Source: CBDDGJ01 sp965227805
GTDB taxonomy: Bacteria; Pseudomonadota; Alphaproteobacteria; RS24
DNA: 64,000 nucleotides
Assembly: GCA_965227805.1 (NCBI GenBank)
Contig: CBDDGJ010000003.1
Coordinates: 992,001-1,056,000, forward strand
Direction of reading: 5' to 3'
Made by a program: the position numbers and the translations under genes. Positions 10,002 to 19,220 of this stretch are shown here, piece after piece (positions within the stretch are counted from its first letter, which is position 1; the number at the start of each line of letters is the position of its first letter). The notes under the pieces are model-generated. The model saw only the letters and a program-made list of their open reading frames with translations. It had not been told where the DNA came from and did not search any database.

Positions 10002-11210
10002 TTATTTTCTTTCGTTCAAAACTGCAACACCCGGAAGGCTTTTGCCTTCCAGCCATTCCAGAAATGCCCCGCCTGCGGTTGATATATAGGTAAACTCATC
10101 CGCCGCCTGCGCATGGTTGAGCGCCGCTACCGTATCCCCGCCGCCGGCAATAGATATAAGCGCGCCTGCCCTGGTGCGCTGTGCGGCATATTGTGCGGCA
10201 TGCACAGTAGCTTTATCAAAGGGCGGAATTTCAAACGCACCCAGAGGGCCGTTCCAGATAAGGGTGCGTGCCTCATCTAGGGCGGTGCATATATCGTTTA
10301 TGCTGTCGGGCCCACAATCCAAAATCATTTGATCTGTGGGAATGGCATTTATCGGGGCAATTCTGGCGTTTTGTCCGGCAGCAAATTCGGGTGCTAACGC
10401 CCCATCACGCGGCAGAATAATGCGGCATTTATTTTTTTCGGCATGCGTTAAAATCTCGCGCGCTGTTTCCAGCATGCTGGTTTCGCATAGTGAGTTTCCG
10501 ATTTCTATATTTTGCGCCGCAAGACATGTATTGGCCATACCGCCACCGATAATCAATATATCTACTTTTTGCGTGAGATTATGCAAAAGCTCTAATTTGG
10601 TTGATATTTTCGCCCCGCCAATAATGGCTGCCAGCGGCTTTTGCGGATGCCCCAAAGCCGCATCCAAAGCGGTTAATTCGGCCTGCATGGCACGTCCGGC
10701 AAAGGCAGGTAAAATTTGTGCCAGCGCATGGGTGGAGGCATGGGCGCGATGCGCGGCCGAAAAAGCGTCATTTACATAAAAATCACCATTTTCGGCCAGC
10801 GCTGCCGCAAAGCCGGCATCATTTTTTTCTTCGCCCGCATGAAAGCGCGTATTTTCCAATACGCATATTTCACCATCTTTTAATGTATTTATTGCGTGTG
10901 TGGCGGTCTCCCCGATACAATCGGGCGCAAAATGCACACCCTGCCCGCATAATGTGCTTAAGGCTTTCGCCATGGGGGCAAGACTCATTTCGGGGTTTGC
11001 CACGCCTTGCGGACGCCCAAAATGCGATAAAAGCGCAATGCGCGCGCCATGTGCACATAACGCGCGCAAGCTGGGTAAAAGCCGTTCCAGCCGTGTTGCA
11101 TCACGCACATGGCCTGTTGCATCAAGCGGCACATTGAGGTCGGCGCGCAATAATACGCGCTTCCCGCGCAAGCCATGCGCAATCAAATCATCAAGGCTTA
11201 ACGCAGACAT
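10002..11210 (-). CDS. pgk: phosphoglycerate kinase
   Basis: 402 residues. The N-terminal LLRADLNVPLD, LSHFGRPQG, the hinge segment IIGGAKISTKLELL and the C-terminal nucleotide segment ISIAGGGDTVAAL are typical. It transfers phosphate from 1,3-bisphosphoglycerate to ADP. Its start lies three bases after the gap stop, so the two genes are almost certainly co-transcribed. No unusual features. Confidence 0.97.
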   Translation of the reverse strand: MSALSLDDLIAHGLRGKRVLLRADLNVPLDATGHVRDATRLERLLPSLRALCAHGARIALLSHFGRPQGVANPEMSLAPMAKALSTLCGQGVHFAPDCIGETATHAINTLKDGEICVLENTRFHAGEEKNDAGFAAALAENGDFYVNDAFSAAHRAHASTHALAQILPAFAGRAMQAELTALDAALGHPQKPLAAIIGGAKISTKLELLHNLTQKVDILIIGGGMANTCLAAQNIEIGNSLCETSMLETAREILTHAEKNKCRIILPRDGALAPEFAAGQNARIAPINAIPTDQMILDCGPDSINDICTALDEARTLIWNGPLGAFEIPPFDKATVHAAQYAAQRTRAGALISIAGGGDTVAALNHAQAADEFTYISTAGGAFLEWLEGKSLPGVAVLNERK

Positions 11211-11213
11211 AAA

Positions 11214-12221
11214 TTATTTTAATTTTGCCATGGCAACCGCCGTATCACTCATACGATTGGCAAAGCCCCATTCATTATCATACCAGCTTAACACGCGCAC
11301 AAGTTTGCCATCGACAATTTGCGTTTGTGTCAGGTCAAAAACCGAGGAATGTGGATTATGGTTAAAATCAATCGAAACCAGCGGGGCATCACATGTGCCC
11401 AATATGCCTTTCAAAGGTCCGGCTGCGGCTTTGCGAATGGCATGATTCACCTCGTCAATAGATGTTTTTTTGCGTGGCGCAAACACCAAATCAATCACCG
11501 ATACATTGGGCGTTGGCACGCGAATCGCGGTGCCATCCAGCTTGCCTGCCAGTTCCGGCAGCACGAGGCCGACAGCTTTGGCAGCACCCGTTGAGGTTGG
11601 AATCATGGACAGGCTTGCCGCACGTGCCCGGCGCGGGTCGCTATGCAATGTATCCACTGTGCGCTGATCGCCGGTAAAGGCGTGAATGGTCGTCATATAA
11701 CCATGCGCAATGCCGCATGTTTTATTCAAAACCTGTGCCACAGGTGCCAGACAATTTGTTGTGCATGAGGCATTAGATACAATCTTATGGCTTTTTCTTA
11801 GTTTTTTGTGATTAACCCCGTAAACCACGGTAAGGTCACACTCTGTGCCGGGGGCGGAAATGAGCACTTTTTTGGCACCGGCAGCAATATGTTTCGCGGC
11901 ATCGGCACCTTTGGTAAAAAGCCCCGTGCATTCTAGCGCAACATCAACACCTAACGCCTCCCATGGTAAATTGGCGGGGTCACGCTCCGATAGAATTTTT
12001 ATGCGGGTGCCATTTACTGTAATGCCGGTTTTGGTCGTTTTTATTTTTGCATTTAAGGGGCCATGAATACTATCATAAGCCAAAAGATGTGCATTGGCTT
12101 CCCCTGTGCCTAAATCATTTATGGCTACAACATTAATATCTTTGCGTTTACTTTCAATAATGCCGCGTAAAACGAGGCGTCCGATACGACCAAAGCCGTT
12201 AATTGCAACCTTAATAGCCAT
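11214..12221 (-). CDS. gap: glyceraldehyde-3-phosphate dehydrogenase
   Basis: 335 residues. INGFGRIGR near the N-terminus binds NAD; the active site is SNASCTTNCLAP with the catalytic cysteine at residue 153. The ribosome site AAGGAG sits inside the final codons of tkt, two bases from whose stop the gene begins. It oxidises glyceraldehyde 3-phosphate in glycolysis or runs in reverse in gluconeogenesis. No NADP-specific changes could be judged by eye. Confidence 0.97.
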   Translation of the reverse strand: MAIKVAINGFGRIGRLVLRGIIESKRKDINVVAINDLGTGEANAHLLAYDSIHGPLNAKIKTTKTGITVNGTRIKILSERDPANLPWEALGVDVALECTGLFTKGADAAKHIAAGAKKVLISAPGTECDLTVVYGVNHKKLRKSHKIVSNASCTTNCLAPVAQVLNKTCGIAHGYMTTIHAFTGDQRTVDTLHSDPRRARAASLSMIPTSTGAAKAVGLVLPELAGKLDGTAIRVPTPNVSVIDLVFAPRKKTSIDEVNHAIRKAAAGPLKGILGTCDAPLVSIDFNHNPHSSVFDLTQTQIVDGKLVRVLSWYDNEWGFANRMSDTAVAMAKLK

Positions 12222-12223
12222 AT

Positions 12224-14260
12224 TTATGTCTCCTTTTTATTTCTGGACTTCTTCGAAGGTTTACTTGCCATTGCTTCAGCAGGCAAATATTGCTGTGCGG
12301 TTTCGACAATCGCTTCGGCTGTAATGCCGAAATGGGTGAATAAATCTGCTGCAGGGGCAGAAGCGCCAAAACCTTCCATACCGATAAAACAATCTTGCGG
12401 GCGCAAATATCTATCCCAACTTTGGCGAATGGCCGCTTCAATGGCAATGCGTAAGGGGGCATCGCCCAGAATGGCATTTTGTGTATCTGCTGATTGTTGC
12501 GCGAATAAATCAAGACAAGGCACAGAGATGACGCGGGTAGGGATGTTTTGTGCCTCCAGCATATCGCGTGCACGAAGGGCAAGCGAGACTTCTGAACCGC
12601 TCGCCATAAGGCTTATTTGTGCCTTGCCCGTGGCCGTTGCGATTTCATAAGCACCCGTGGCGCATAGGGTCTTTTCGCTATACTCACGAATGGCGGGCAA
12701 GTTTTGCCGGCTCAATGCCAAAATGCTTGGTGTGGTGCGTTGCTCTAGCGCAAGCTGCCAGCATTCCAGAGTTTCAATCGCATCGGCGGGGCGCATCACC
12801 AAAAGATTAGGTATGGCGCGCAAAGCAGCCAAATGCTCAACTGGCTGATGGGTCGGACCATCTTCGCCAAGCCCGATGCTATCATGGGTCAGCACATGAA
12901 TAACGCGTTGCTGCATAAGCGCGGCTAGCCTGATCGCGGGGCGCGAATAATCGGAAAATACCAAAAATGTGCCCGAATAGGGAATAAACCCGCCATGTAA
13001 CGCCATGCCGTTCATGGCGGCAGCCATAGCGTGTTCGCGTATGCCCCAATGGATAAAGCTACCCGCATAATTATCGGCACTTACCGGCGTTTGAACGGCG
13101 GTTTTGGTATTATTGGAACCGGTTAAATCCGCCGAGCCGCCAACCATTTCCGGCACAATGGCATTGATAACGCCCAGCACATTTTCTGAAGCCTTGCGGC
13201 TGGCAATCGCAGGTTTCTCGGCAGCAAGTTCGCGTTTATATTTATCTAATGCATCGGATAATTTTTGCGGCAATTTACCAGCCATAATACGCTCAAAATG
13301 ATGACGCATTTCGGTTGATTGCGCGTTAAAGCGTTTTTCCCACTCTTTGCGGGTAGACGCATGGGCGCGCCCGGCAATGCGCCAGCTATCCAGAATATCA
13401 GCAGGGATTTCAAACGGAGGGGACGTCCAGCCCAAAGTTTCGCGTAGATTTTTTACTTCTTCCGGTCCCAAAGGTGCACCATGTGCGGCAGCTGTATTTT
13501 GCTTATTGGGCGCGCCATAGCCGATTTTGGTGCGGCAGCTAATCAGGCTTGGCTTGTCAGATTGTCTGGCATCGCTGATTGCCGTTTCAATATCTTCATA
13601 ATTATGCCCGTCAATGCGGCAGACATCCCAACCCGCAGCCGCAAAACGCGCTAACGCATCGCCGCTTTCGGTAAGGTCAAGCGGACCATCTATCGAAATA
13701 TTATTATCATCATAAAGCACGATTAAGCGTGCCAGACGCAAATGGCCTGCAATGGAAATGGCTTCATGGCTAATGCCTTCCATTAAATCACCATCAGAGG
13801 CCAGCACATAAGTATAGTGGTCAACCACATCATCCCCAAAACGGGCATTAAGCATACGTTCGCCAAGCGCCATACCCACCGCAGTGGCAAGGCCTTGCCC
13901 CAAAGGCCCGGTGGTGGTTTCAATGCCAGCGGCATGCCCATATTCGGGATGGCCTGCTGTGCGCGCCCCTAATTGACGGAAATTTTTAATTTCCTCAATC
14001 GGCATATCCTTAAAGCCGATTAAATAATGCAGTGCATATTGCAACATAGACCCATGCCCTGCCGAGAGGATAAAACGGTCTCTATCTGGCCAGTCGGGCG
14101 CAAGCGAATCAATTTTCAGAAATTTACTATATAAGACGGTTGCAATATCGGCAGCCCCAAGCGGTAAGCCAGGATGACCGGATTTTGCGGTTTCAACCGC
14201 ATCTGCCGCCAATATACGAATGGCATTTGCCATATTCTGAAGTGGTTTACTTTCTTTCAT
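12224..14260 (-). CDS. tkt: transketolase
   Basis: 678 residues, full length. The thiamine-diphosphate domain has SGHPGLPLGAADI and LASDGDLMEGISHEA with the GDx...N motif continuing to DDNNISIDG; the pyrimidine domain has GIREHAMAAAMNG and the SIGLGEDGPTHQPVEH segment. It is first in the tkt-gap-pgk-fba run, linking pentose phosphate and triose metabolism in one transcript. The 190-base gap to the divergent coiled-coil gene must hold its promoter; I see no consensus-quality hexamers for it. GGGAAG precedes the ATG. Confidence 0.97.
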   Translation of the reverse strand: MKESKPLQNMANAIRILAADAVETAKSGHPGLPLGAADIATVLYSKFLKIDSLAPDWPDRDRFILSAGHGSMLQYALHYLIGFKDMPIEEIKNFRQLGARTAGHPEYGHAAGIETTTGPLGQGLATAVGMALGERMLNARFGDDVVDHYTYVLASDGDLMEGISHEAISIAGHLRLARLIVLYDDNNISIDGPLDLTESGDALARFAAAGWDVCRIDGHNYEDIETAISDARQSDKPSLISCRTKIGYGAPNKQNTAAAHGAPLGPEEVKNLRETLGWTSPPFEIPADILDSWRIAGRAHASTRKEWEKRFNAQSTEMRHHFERIMAGKLPQKLSDALDKYKRELAAEKPAIASRKASENVLGVINAIVPEMVGGSADLTGSNNTKTAVQTPVSADNYAGSFIHWGIREHAMAAAMNGMALHGGFIPYSGTFLVFSDYSRPAIRLAALMQQRVIHVLTHDSIGLGEDGPTHQPVEHLAALRAIPNLLVMRPADAIETLECWQLALEQRTTPSILALSRQNLPAIREYSEKTLCATGAYEIATATGKAQISLMASGSEVSLALRARDMLEAQNIPTRVISVPCLDLFAQQSADTQNAILGDAPLRIAIEAAIRQSWDRYLRPQDCFIGMEGFGASAPAADLFTHFGITAEAIVETAQQYLPAEAMASKPSKKSRNKKET

Positions 14261-14451
14261 CTTCCCATTTTACATATAAATTATGCGTTATTGTCGCAAT
14301 CTCCCCAAGTGCGCGCACAATGGCCTTTCCCTTTCTATGAGTCAATGACAGATTCTCTGTTTATTGGAATATTTTTTTCACTTTATTTTACAAAAATTAT
14401 ATAGTCAGTGCTAGACTAGCTATGATAAATTAAGAGAGAAAGCAGCGTTTT

Positions 14452-14709
14452 ATGCAAAAATTTGAAAATGCGGTTATTCGTCTGGATGACGCCCTAAAAG
14501 CGATGGAGGCATTGGAGACGATTATAGATAGTGATGCCAAAGCCGCCATGCAAGCGGAGCGGGCGCAATTACATGAAAATATCGCCGCGCTTACGCGTGA
14601 AAAAAAAGCGCTCGAAGAAAAACTGCCACGCGCGCGCAAGAAAATTGCGGAGGCAATGCACCATATCCGCCATGCGGTTGATAATGATGAAGACCAAAAT
14701 GAAGGGTAA
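14452..14709 (+). CDS. small coiled-coil protein upstream of zapA
   Basis: 85 residues, almost entirely heptad-like and charged (ALEEKLPRARKKIAEAM), with no membrane segment. A short coiled-coil gene of this kind (DUF4164-like) directly precedes zapA in many alphaproteobacteria. It starts behind AAGAGAG and ends three bases before zapA. A role in Z-ring assembly with ZapA is inferred from context and coiled-coil nature only. Confidence 0.75.
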   Translation: MQKFENAVIRLDDALKAMEALETIIDSDAKAAMQAERAQLHENIAALTREKKALEEKLPRARKKIAEAMHHIRHAVDNDEDQNEG

Positions 14710-14712
14710 TAT

Positions 14713-15072
14713 ATGCCAGAAATAAACATTACAGTTGATGGATTATCTTATCCTATAATATGCGCGGAGGGAGAGGAAGCGCGCGTTCACGAACTGGCGC
14801 AAGATTTAACAGCGCGTATGCAAGATATACGCGCCCATGCCCCGCATGCGAGCAATAGCCATTTGCTTGTGCTCATCACGATGATGCTGGGAAGCCAGAT
14901 ACAAGACTTACAAGATGAAATGGCCGAATTACGTGTGCAGTATACTCAGGCACAAGCCGCCCCGGCAGAGTTTCAAGAACAGCTTAATGAGATGGAAATC
15001 AAAATAGCAGAAATTTTAACGACTTGTGCACAGCGTATTGAAAATTTTGTTTTACGCCAGAAGCAAGACTAG
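14713..15072 (+). CDS. zapA: cell division protein ZapA
   Basis: 119 residues. The N-terminal beta region INITVDGLSYPIICAEGEE and the following helices (LAQDLTARMQDI) match ZapA, which crosslinks FtsZ filaments at mid-cell. A C-terminal coiled coil runs from about residue 60. Immediately downstream lies 6S RNA, the standard neighbour of zapA in proteobacteria, which supports the call. Confidence 0.9.
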   Translation: MPEINITVDGLSYPIICAEGEEARVHELAQDLTARMQDIRAHAPHASNSHLLVLITMMLGSQIQDLQDEMAELRVQYTQAQAAPAEFQEQLNEMEIKIAEILTTCAQRIENFVLRQKQD

Positions 15073-15082
15073 TATAAGATAT

Positions 15083-15245
15083 AAGCGGGACTGCGAAGCA
15101 TGTGAAAGGTTCACGCTCGGGACCTTACAATCCTTTCGGGAGCTGTCACTGCTTAGGGTCGTGGCCCTTCGTATAACGGCGCCCACCTACTTATCGTAGG
15201 TCATCCGAGGATTATACCTTAAACGGCTTTTCGCGGTTCCACTTA
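15083..15245 (+). ncRNA. ssrS: 6S RNA
   Basis: Lies between zapA and the 5-formyl-THF cyclo-ligase gene, the conserved 6S locus. The ends pair over 11 bases: 15087-15097 (GGGACTGCGAA) with 15230-15240 (TTCGCGGTTCC), two pairs being G-U. The middle has the long imperfect duplex and open central region of 6S RNA. It binds the sigma70 RNA polymerase holoenzyme. The exact 5' and 3' ends are estimates of a few bases. Confidence 0.88.
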
Positions 15246-15270
15246 AGCTGCGCGCGAAATAGTAAATGAT

Positions 15271-15837
15271 ATGGATAAAAATATTACCAGACATGCACTT
15301 ATGGAAAAACGTCGTAGCTTGTCTGCACCCCAACGTGCCCGTGCAGCAATGCAGTTAGCGCGTCGCTTTTTTGAAGCGTTCCATATACCGCCCCATATGA
15401 TTATTGCAGCTTATAGAGCGATTGGGCATGAAATTGATGCACTGCCGATTTTATCTGCCCTTGCGCAGCGCGGATATAAATGCGCCTTGCCAGTTACCGG
15501 TGAAAATGGGCATATGGTTTTCCGTGAATGGGAACCGCATATACCGCAAAAGCGGGGAAAATATGGGATTTGGGAACCCCCGGACTCAGCAACACAGATC
15601 ACCCCCAATATTGTGCTTACACCTGTGGTCGGCTTTGATGATAAGGGCAATCGTTTGGGGCGCGGCGGGGGGTATTATGACCGCGCTTTGGCTGGCTTGC
15701 GCGCGCAAGGCGGATGCTATGTAATCGGATTAGCGCATCATACGCAAAGGCTTATAGAATGTCCGCATGAAGCACATGACCAGAAATTGGATGCGATTGT
15801 TACGGATCGTGATATAATTATGCTAAATTTTCTTTGA
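15271..15837 (+). CDS. 5-formyltetrahydrofolate cyclo-ligase
   Basis: 188 residues. The ATP/folate-binding segment GRGGGYYDRALAGL lies near residue 130, after VLTPVVGFDDKGNRLG. It converts 5-formyl-THF to 5,10-methenyl-THF with ATP. Its position directly after 6S RNA is the ygfA arrangement known from other proteobacteria. No strong ribosome site is seen before the ATG at 15271; an internal ATG at 15301 is a less likely alternative. Confidence 0.93.
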   Translation: MDKNITRHALMEKRRSLSAPQRARAAMQLARRFFEAFHIPPHMIIAAYRAIGHEIDALPILSALAQRGYKCALPVTGENGHMVFREWEPHIPQKRGKYGIWEPPDSATQITPNIVLTPVVGFDDKGNRLGRGGGYYDRALAGLRAQGGCYVIGLAHHTQRLIECPHEAHDQKLDAIVTDRDIIMLNFL

Positions 15838-15851
15838 ACATATAGAAAGAC

Positions 15852-16679
15852 ATGGATGCTATGCGGATCTTATTTTTGGGTGACATTGTCGGCAAACACG
15901 CGCGTTTGGCGGTTATACACGCTATGCCCCGCTTGCGAGATGATCTTGCTTTAGATTTTGTTATCGTAAATGGCGAAAATGCTGCGGGTGGTTTCGGCAT
16001 TACGCCAGATATTGCCCACGCCTTTTTAGCCTGCGGCATAGATGTGATTACCACGGGCAATCATATATGGGATAAGCCGGAAATATGCGGATTTATTGAT
16101 GATGAACCGCGCCTTTTACGCCCCTGTAATTTCCCGGAAGGAACGCAAGGCAAAGGAACGGGGTTATTTACATGTGGTGATAAACGGATTTTGGTTGTGA
16201 ATGTAATGGGACAATTATTTATGGATGCGCTGGATAACCCGTTTGTTGCCGTTCACCGCGCGCTTGAGGCCTGCCCTTTGCGCGATATGGCGGATGCGAT
16301 TGTGGTGGATTTTCATGCCGAAGCAAGCTCGGAAAAAATGGCGATGGGGCAGTTTTGCGATGGGCGTGCCTCTTTGGTTATTGGCACGCATACGCATATT
16401 CCCACGGCTGATACGCAAATTTTACCCGAAGGCACCGCCTATCAAAGCGATGCCGGCATGTGTGGCGATTATGATAGTGTGATCGGTATGGAAAAAACTG
16501 CGCCTGTTAATCGCTTTTTCACCAAAACACACCGCCAGCGTTTACGCATTGCTACCGGCACGCCTAGCCTATGCGGGGTGGTGGTGGAAACCGATGATAA
16601 AACCGGTCTGGCGCGTTTTATTTCGCCCATACGCATGGGCGGCAGATTATCACCGCTTTATCCGGATTTTAATGCATAA
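15852..16679 (+). CDS. YmdB-family metallophosphoesterase
   Basis: 275 residues. Metal-binding motifs run in order: FLGDIVG, NGENAAGGFGI, TTGNHIWDKPEI, DFHAEASSEK and GTHTHIPTAD, the layout of the TIGR00282/YmdB group. Characterised members hydrolyse 2',3'-cyclic nucleotides, but the role in proteobacteria is unclear. It starts 14 bases after the cyclo-ligase stop, so the two are probably co-transcribed. The start may instead be the fourth codon (15861). Confidence 0.9.
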   Translation: MDAMRILFLGDIVGKHARLAVIHAMPRLRDDLALDFVIVNGENAAGGFGITPDIAHAFLACGIDVITTGNHIWDKPEICGFIDDEPRLLRPCNFPEGTQGKGTGLFTCGDKRILVVNVMGQLFMDALDNPFVAVHRALEACPLRDMADAIVVDFHAEASSEKMAMGQFCDGRASLVIGTHTHIPTADTQILPEGTAYQSDAGMCGDYDSVIGMEKTAPVNRFFTKTHRQRLRIATGTPSLCGVVVETDDKTGLARFISPIRMGGRLSPLYPDFNA

Positions 16680-16682
16680 CGC

Positions 16683-17165
16683 CTAAAGCTGGCTTAATAA
16701 ATTCTCTGCACCCGATATGGCCGCGCCACCCGGATTTTCTTCCAGATTAAACTGGGTCACAATGCCGTCACGCACAATCATAGAATAACGCAAAGACCGC
16801 TTGCCCATACCAAAGCCACTGCCATCCATCGCAACACCCATTTTCTCGGTAAGATCACCATTGCCATCGGCAACCATCATCACTTTGCCTGAAGCCCCTT
16901 GTGCTTGCCCCCATGCGCTCATCACAAAGGCATCATTGACTGAAAGGCAGATAATGGTATCAATGCCTTTGGCGCGCAAGTCTTCGGCCTTTTCGATAAA
17001 ACCCGGTAAATGCTGATTAGAACATGTCGGTGTAAAAGCCCCGGGCACAGCAAATAAAGCAACATTCTTCCCTTGAAATAAATCCTCTGTTGTAATGGGC
17101 GTAGGGCCAGCATCGCTCATATGCATAAGTTGCGCTGAAGGAATTTTATCACCTGCTTTAATCAT
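16683..17165 (-). CDS. peroxiredoxin, Prx5 type
   Basis: 160 residues. The peroxidatic motif VPGAFTPTCS near residue 40 and the later GFGMGKRSLRYSMIV segment match the Prx5/AhpE-like group that reduces H2O2 and organic peroxides. The ATG at 17165 follows AAAGGAG at the right distance, so longer starts are rejected. It converges with the phosphoesterase gene, three bases from its stop. Confidence 0.93.
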   Translation of the reverse strand: MIKAGDKIPSAQLMHMSDAGPTPITTEDLFQGKNVALFAVPGAFTPTCSNQHLPGFIEKAEDLRAKGIDTIICLSVNDAFVMSAWGQAQGASGKVMMVADGNGDLTEKMGVAMDGSGFGMGKRSLRYSMIVRDGIVTQFNLEENPGGAAISGAENLLSQL

Positions 17166-17242
17166 TCTTAAATCTCCTTTATGTAATATATGCCCCACCA
17201 TAAACCTTATGGGCGGTCTTTGTAAAGCAACAAATAAGAGGG

Positions 17243-17836
17243 CTAGGGGTGACGATAGCGTTTATGCAAATCTTCGAATCCGGGGGTTTGCGCCCACTCT
17301 TCGGGTTCACTAAATGGCGCGAAATGGCTTTGTGTTGCGGTTTGCTTATAATGCTGCAATGCCCAATATATGCTGGGAAAGGCAAGGGCATCCCAGGGAA
17401 TATCCTCCCAATCCAAGAGGGCAACCGCTTCGCTTTCCACCCCACAGGCGATCTCTTTCGACAAAAGTCGGGCGCGGTAATATATATGCACCTGGGCAAT
17501 GCGCGCCACATTATAAATGCCGATAAGCGCCTCGGGCTCCACTTTGGCATAGGTCTCTTCATAAGCCTCGCGTGCGGCACCGGCTTTTGTGGTTTCACCT
17601 TTTTCCATAAAGCCTGCGGGGAGTGTCCAGAAATGTTTGCGCGGCTCAATGGCGCGCTTGCACATGAGGATTTTATCTTCCCATAGGGCGACCACACCAA
17701 CAATCAGGCGCGGATTTTGATAATTGATTAACCCGCAATGATCGCACACATCGCGGGGTAAATCGTCATTATGCGGGGTGATCTGGCTAAACGCGATTTG
17801 CTTTTTATAGCTACGTGATTCGTCTCTAAAACTCAT
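17243..17836 (-). CDS. NUDIX hydrolase with N-terminal half zinc ribbon
   Basis: 197 residues. A CDHCG knuckle near residue 31 precedes the Nudix box GFMEKGETTKAGAAREAYEE near residue 100. The glycine after EEx in the consensus is replaced by tyrosine, as small replacements are common in this zinc-ribbon subgroup. It hydrolyses a nucleoside-diphosphate-linked substrate that is not identifiable here. Its start overlaps the ccmG stop (ATGA), so it is the last gene of the ccm run. Confidence 0.88.
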   Translation of the reverse strand: MSFRDESRSYKKQIAFSQITPHNDDLPRDVCDHCGLINYQNPRLIVGVVALWEDKILMCKRAIEPRKHFWTLPAGFMEKGETTKAGAAREAYEETYAKVEPEALIGIYNVARIAQVHIYYRARLLSKEIACGVESEAVALLDWEDIPWDALAFPSIYWALQHYKQTATQSHFAPFSEPEEWAQTPGFEDLHKRYRHP

Positions 17837-18363
17837 TTTGCTTCATCCTTTGCCAAGCGGGGTAAAATATCATCGCTAAGGGCTTGCTGTGTAAGTGGTC
17901 CGACATGTTTATAGATAATTTTTCCCGCGCCACTAATAATAAATGTTTCCGGCACGCCGTAAACCCCCAATTCAATGGTAAGGCGTCCATCTCTATCTAT
18001 ACCGCTTTTACGATAGGGGTTGCCGAGGCTATGTAAGAAGCGGCGCGCTGCCTGGGGGGTGTCTTTATAATTTAGCCCGTAAATCACGATGTCATTTTGG
18101 GCAAGCTGCATAAGCAGCGCGTGTTCAAGCCGACAGGGTGCACACCAGCTCGCCCATATATTGAGCAAAACTGTTTCACCACTTTGAAAATCTTGCGCTG
18201 TTAATGTGCTGCCCGTCTCGAATGTCGGCACGTTAAATTGTGGCACGGGCTTTCCCTCAAGCGCGGTGGGAATGTGGTTCGGATCGCCACCAAAAAGCGC
18301 AAGCAAAAAAGCGACACATAGGCCAATAAATAAACTAAACGGCAGGTAATATTTAAGCGTCAT
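17833..18363 (-). CDS. ccmG: cytochrome c maturation thioredoxin CcmG/DsbE
   Basis: 176 residues. An N-terminal membrane anchor (about 5-24) is followed by a thioredoxin fold with WASWCAPC, cysteines 74 and 77. It keeps apocytochrome c and CcmH thiols reduced in the periplasm. Its start overlaps the 3' end of ccmD by 11 bases and its stop overlaps the Nudix gene, a tightly packed operon. ccmE, ccmF and ccmH are not in the window. Confidence 0.93.
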   Translation of the reverse strand: MTLKYYLPFSLFIGLCVAFLLALFGGDPNHIPTALEGKPVPQFNVPTFETGSTLTAQDFQSGETVLLNIWASWCAPCRLEHALLMQLAQNDIVIYGLNYKDTPQAARRFLHSLGNPYRKSGIDRDGRLTIELGVYGVPETFIISGAGKIIYKHVGPLTQQALSDDILPRLAKDEAK

Positions 18364-18475
18364 TTAACCGCTTCCGGTAATAGCGTAATTGCAAAAGGCT
18401 GATAATGCTTATGCCCCCCCCCAAAAGCGCGACAACACCATAACTTGCCCAGATATAAATGCCATATTGTGCCAT
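18353..18475 (-). CDS. ccmD: haem exporter protein CcmD (40 residues)
   Basis: A small gene read directly from the minus strand: ATG at 18475 shares bases with the ccmC stop (ATGA) and the TAA lies at 18353-18355. The peptide begins MAQYGIYIWASYGVV, has one hydrophobic helix (about 13-29) and ends in the basic tail RYYRKRLND. Length, topology, basic C-terminus and position between ccmC and ccmG are exactly those of CcmD, which links CcmE to the CcmABC complex. Confidence 0.88.
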   Translation of the reverse strand: MAQYGIYIWASYGVVALLGGGISIISLLQLRYYRKRLNDA

Positions 18476-19212
18476 CAGCTTTGTCCTTTCATAGGCTGCA
18501 CGCGCACGCGTTGGCGTAAAATCTCCATTTGCATACGCGTAAGCAAAAGTGCGAAAAATAATATGAAAAACCCACCCCCCATAACGAGAAGTGGATAGAG
18601 TAAATCCGGGTGAATACTAGGCCCCCCTGCACGCAATATGCTTGCAGGCTGATGCAAGCTATTCCACCAGTCAACGGAGAATTTAACAATCGGCACATTT
18701 ACCGCGCCCACCAGCGCCACGATTGCCGCAATGGGTGCTGCACGCAACGGGTCATCTATCATCTGCCAAACGGCTATATAACCCAGATAGATAAACAATA
18801 GGATGAGGGCAGAGGTGAGCCGTGCATCCCACACCCACCACGCACCCCACATAGGTTTACCCCATAGGCTGCCGCTAATCAGCATAGCCAATGTAAAGCA
18901 GGCTCCAATGGGGGCGGCAGCGCGTGCGGCTATATGGGCGAGCGGGTGACGAAACACAAGCGCCCATCCGCTTGCGCCAGCCATAAAACTATAGATAAAC
19001 AGAGAAAGCCACGCGGATGGCACATGGATAAACATGATCCGCACTGTGCGGCCTTGCTGATAATCCTCCGGCGCGGCGAAGCTCATATAAAGACCAAGGC
19101 CAATAACGCCAAGCGCAATAAGCCAAAGCGGCGCATGTAATGCGTGTGCCAGACCCATAAAACGATGTGGGTTGGCATAATAATGATAATAGTCTGTTAT
19201 GCGGCGCGGCAT
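18475..19212 (-). CDS. ccmC: haem exporter protein CcmC
   Basis: 245 residues with about six membrane helices. The tryptophan-rich haem-handling motif is present as WGAWWVWDARLTS-like sequence (GAWWVWD near residue 126), with periplasmic histidines in FIHVPSAW and SLHQPAS. It transfers haem to CcmE. It overlaps ccmD by four bases and follows ccmB by eight. Confidence 0.95.
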   Translation of the reverse strand: MPRRITDYYHYYANPHRFMGLAHALHAPLWLIALGVIGLGLYMSFAAPEDYQQGRTVRIMFIHVPSAWLSLFIYSFMAGASGWALVFRHPLAHIAARAAAPIGACFTLAMLISGSLWGKPMWGAWWVWDARLTSALILLFIYLGYIAVWQMIDDPLRAAPIAAIVALVGAVNVPIVKFSVDWWNSLHQPASILRAGGPSIHPDLLYPLLVMGGGFFILFFALLLTRMQMEILRQRVRVQPMKGQS

Positions 19213-19220
19213 ATGGTTTC

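Noticed and set aside
10336..10779. Long open frame on the strand opposite pgk
   Set aside because: It lies wholly inside pgk, has no ribosome site and reads like the antisense of GC-rich third positions.
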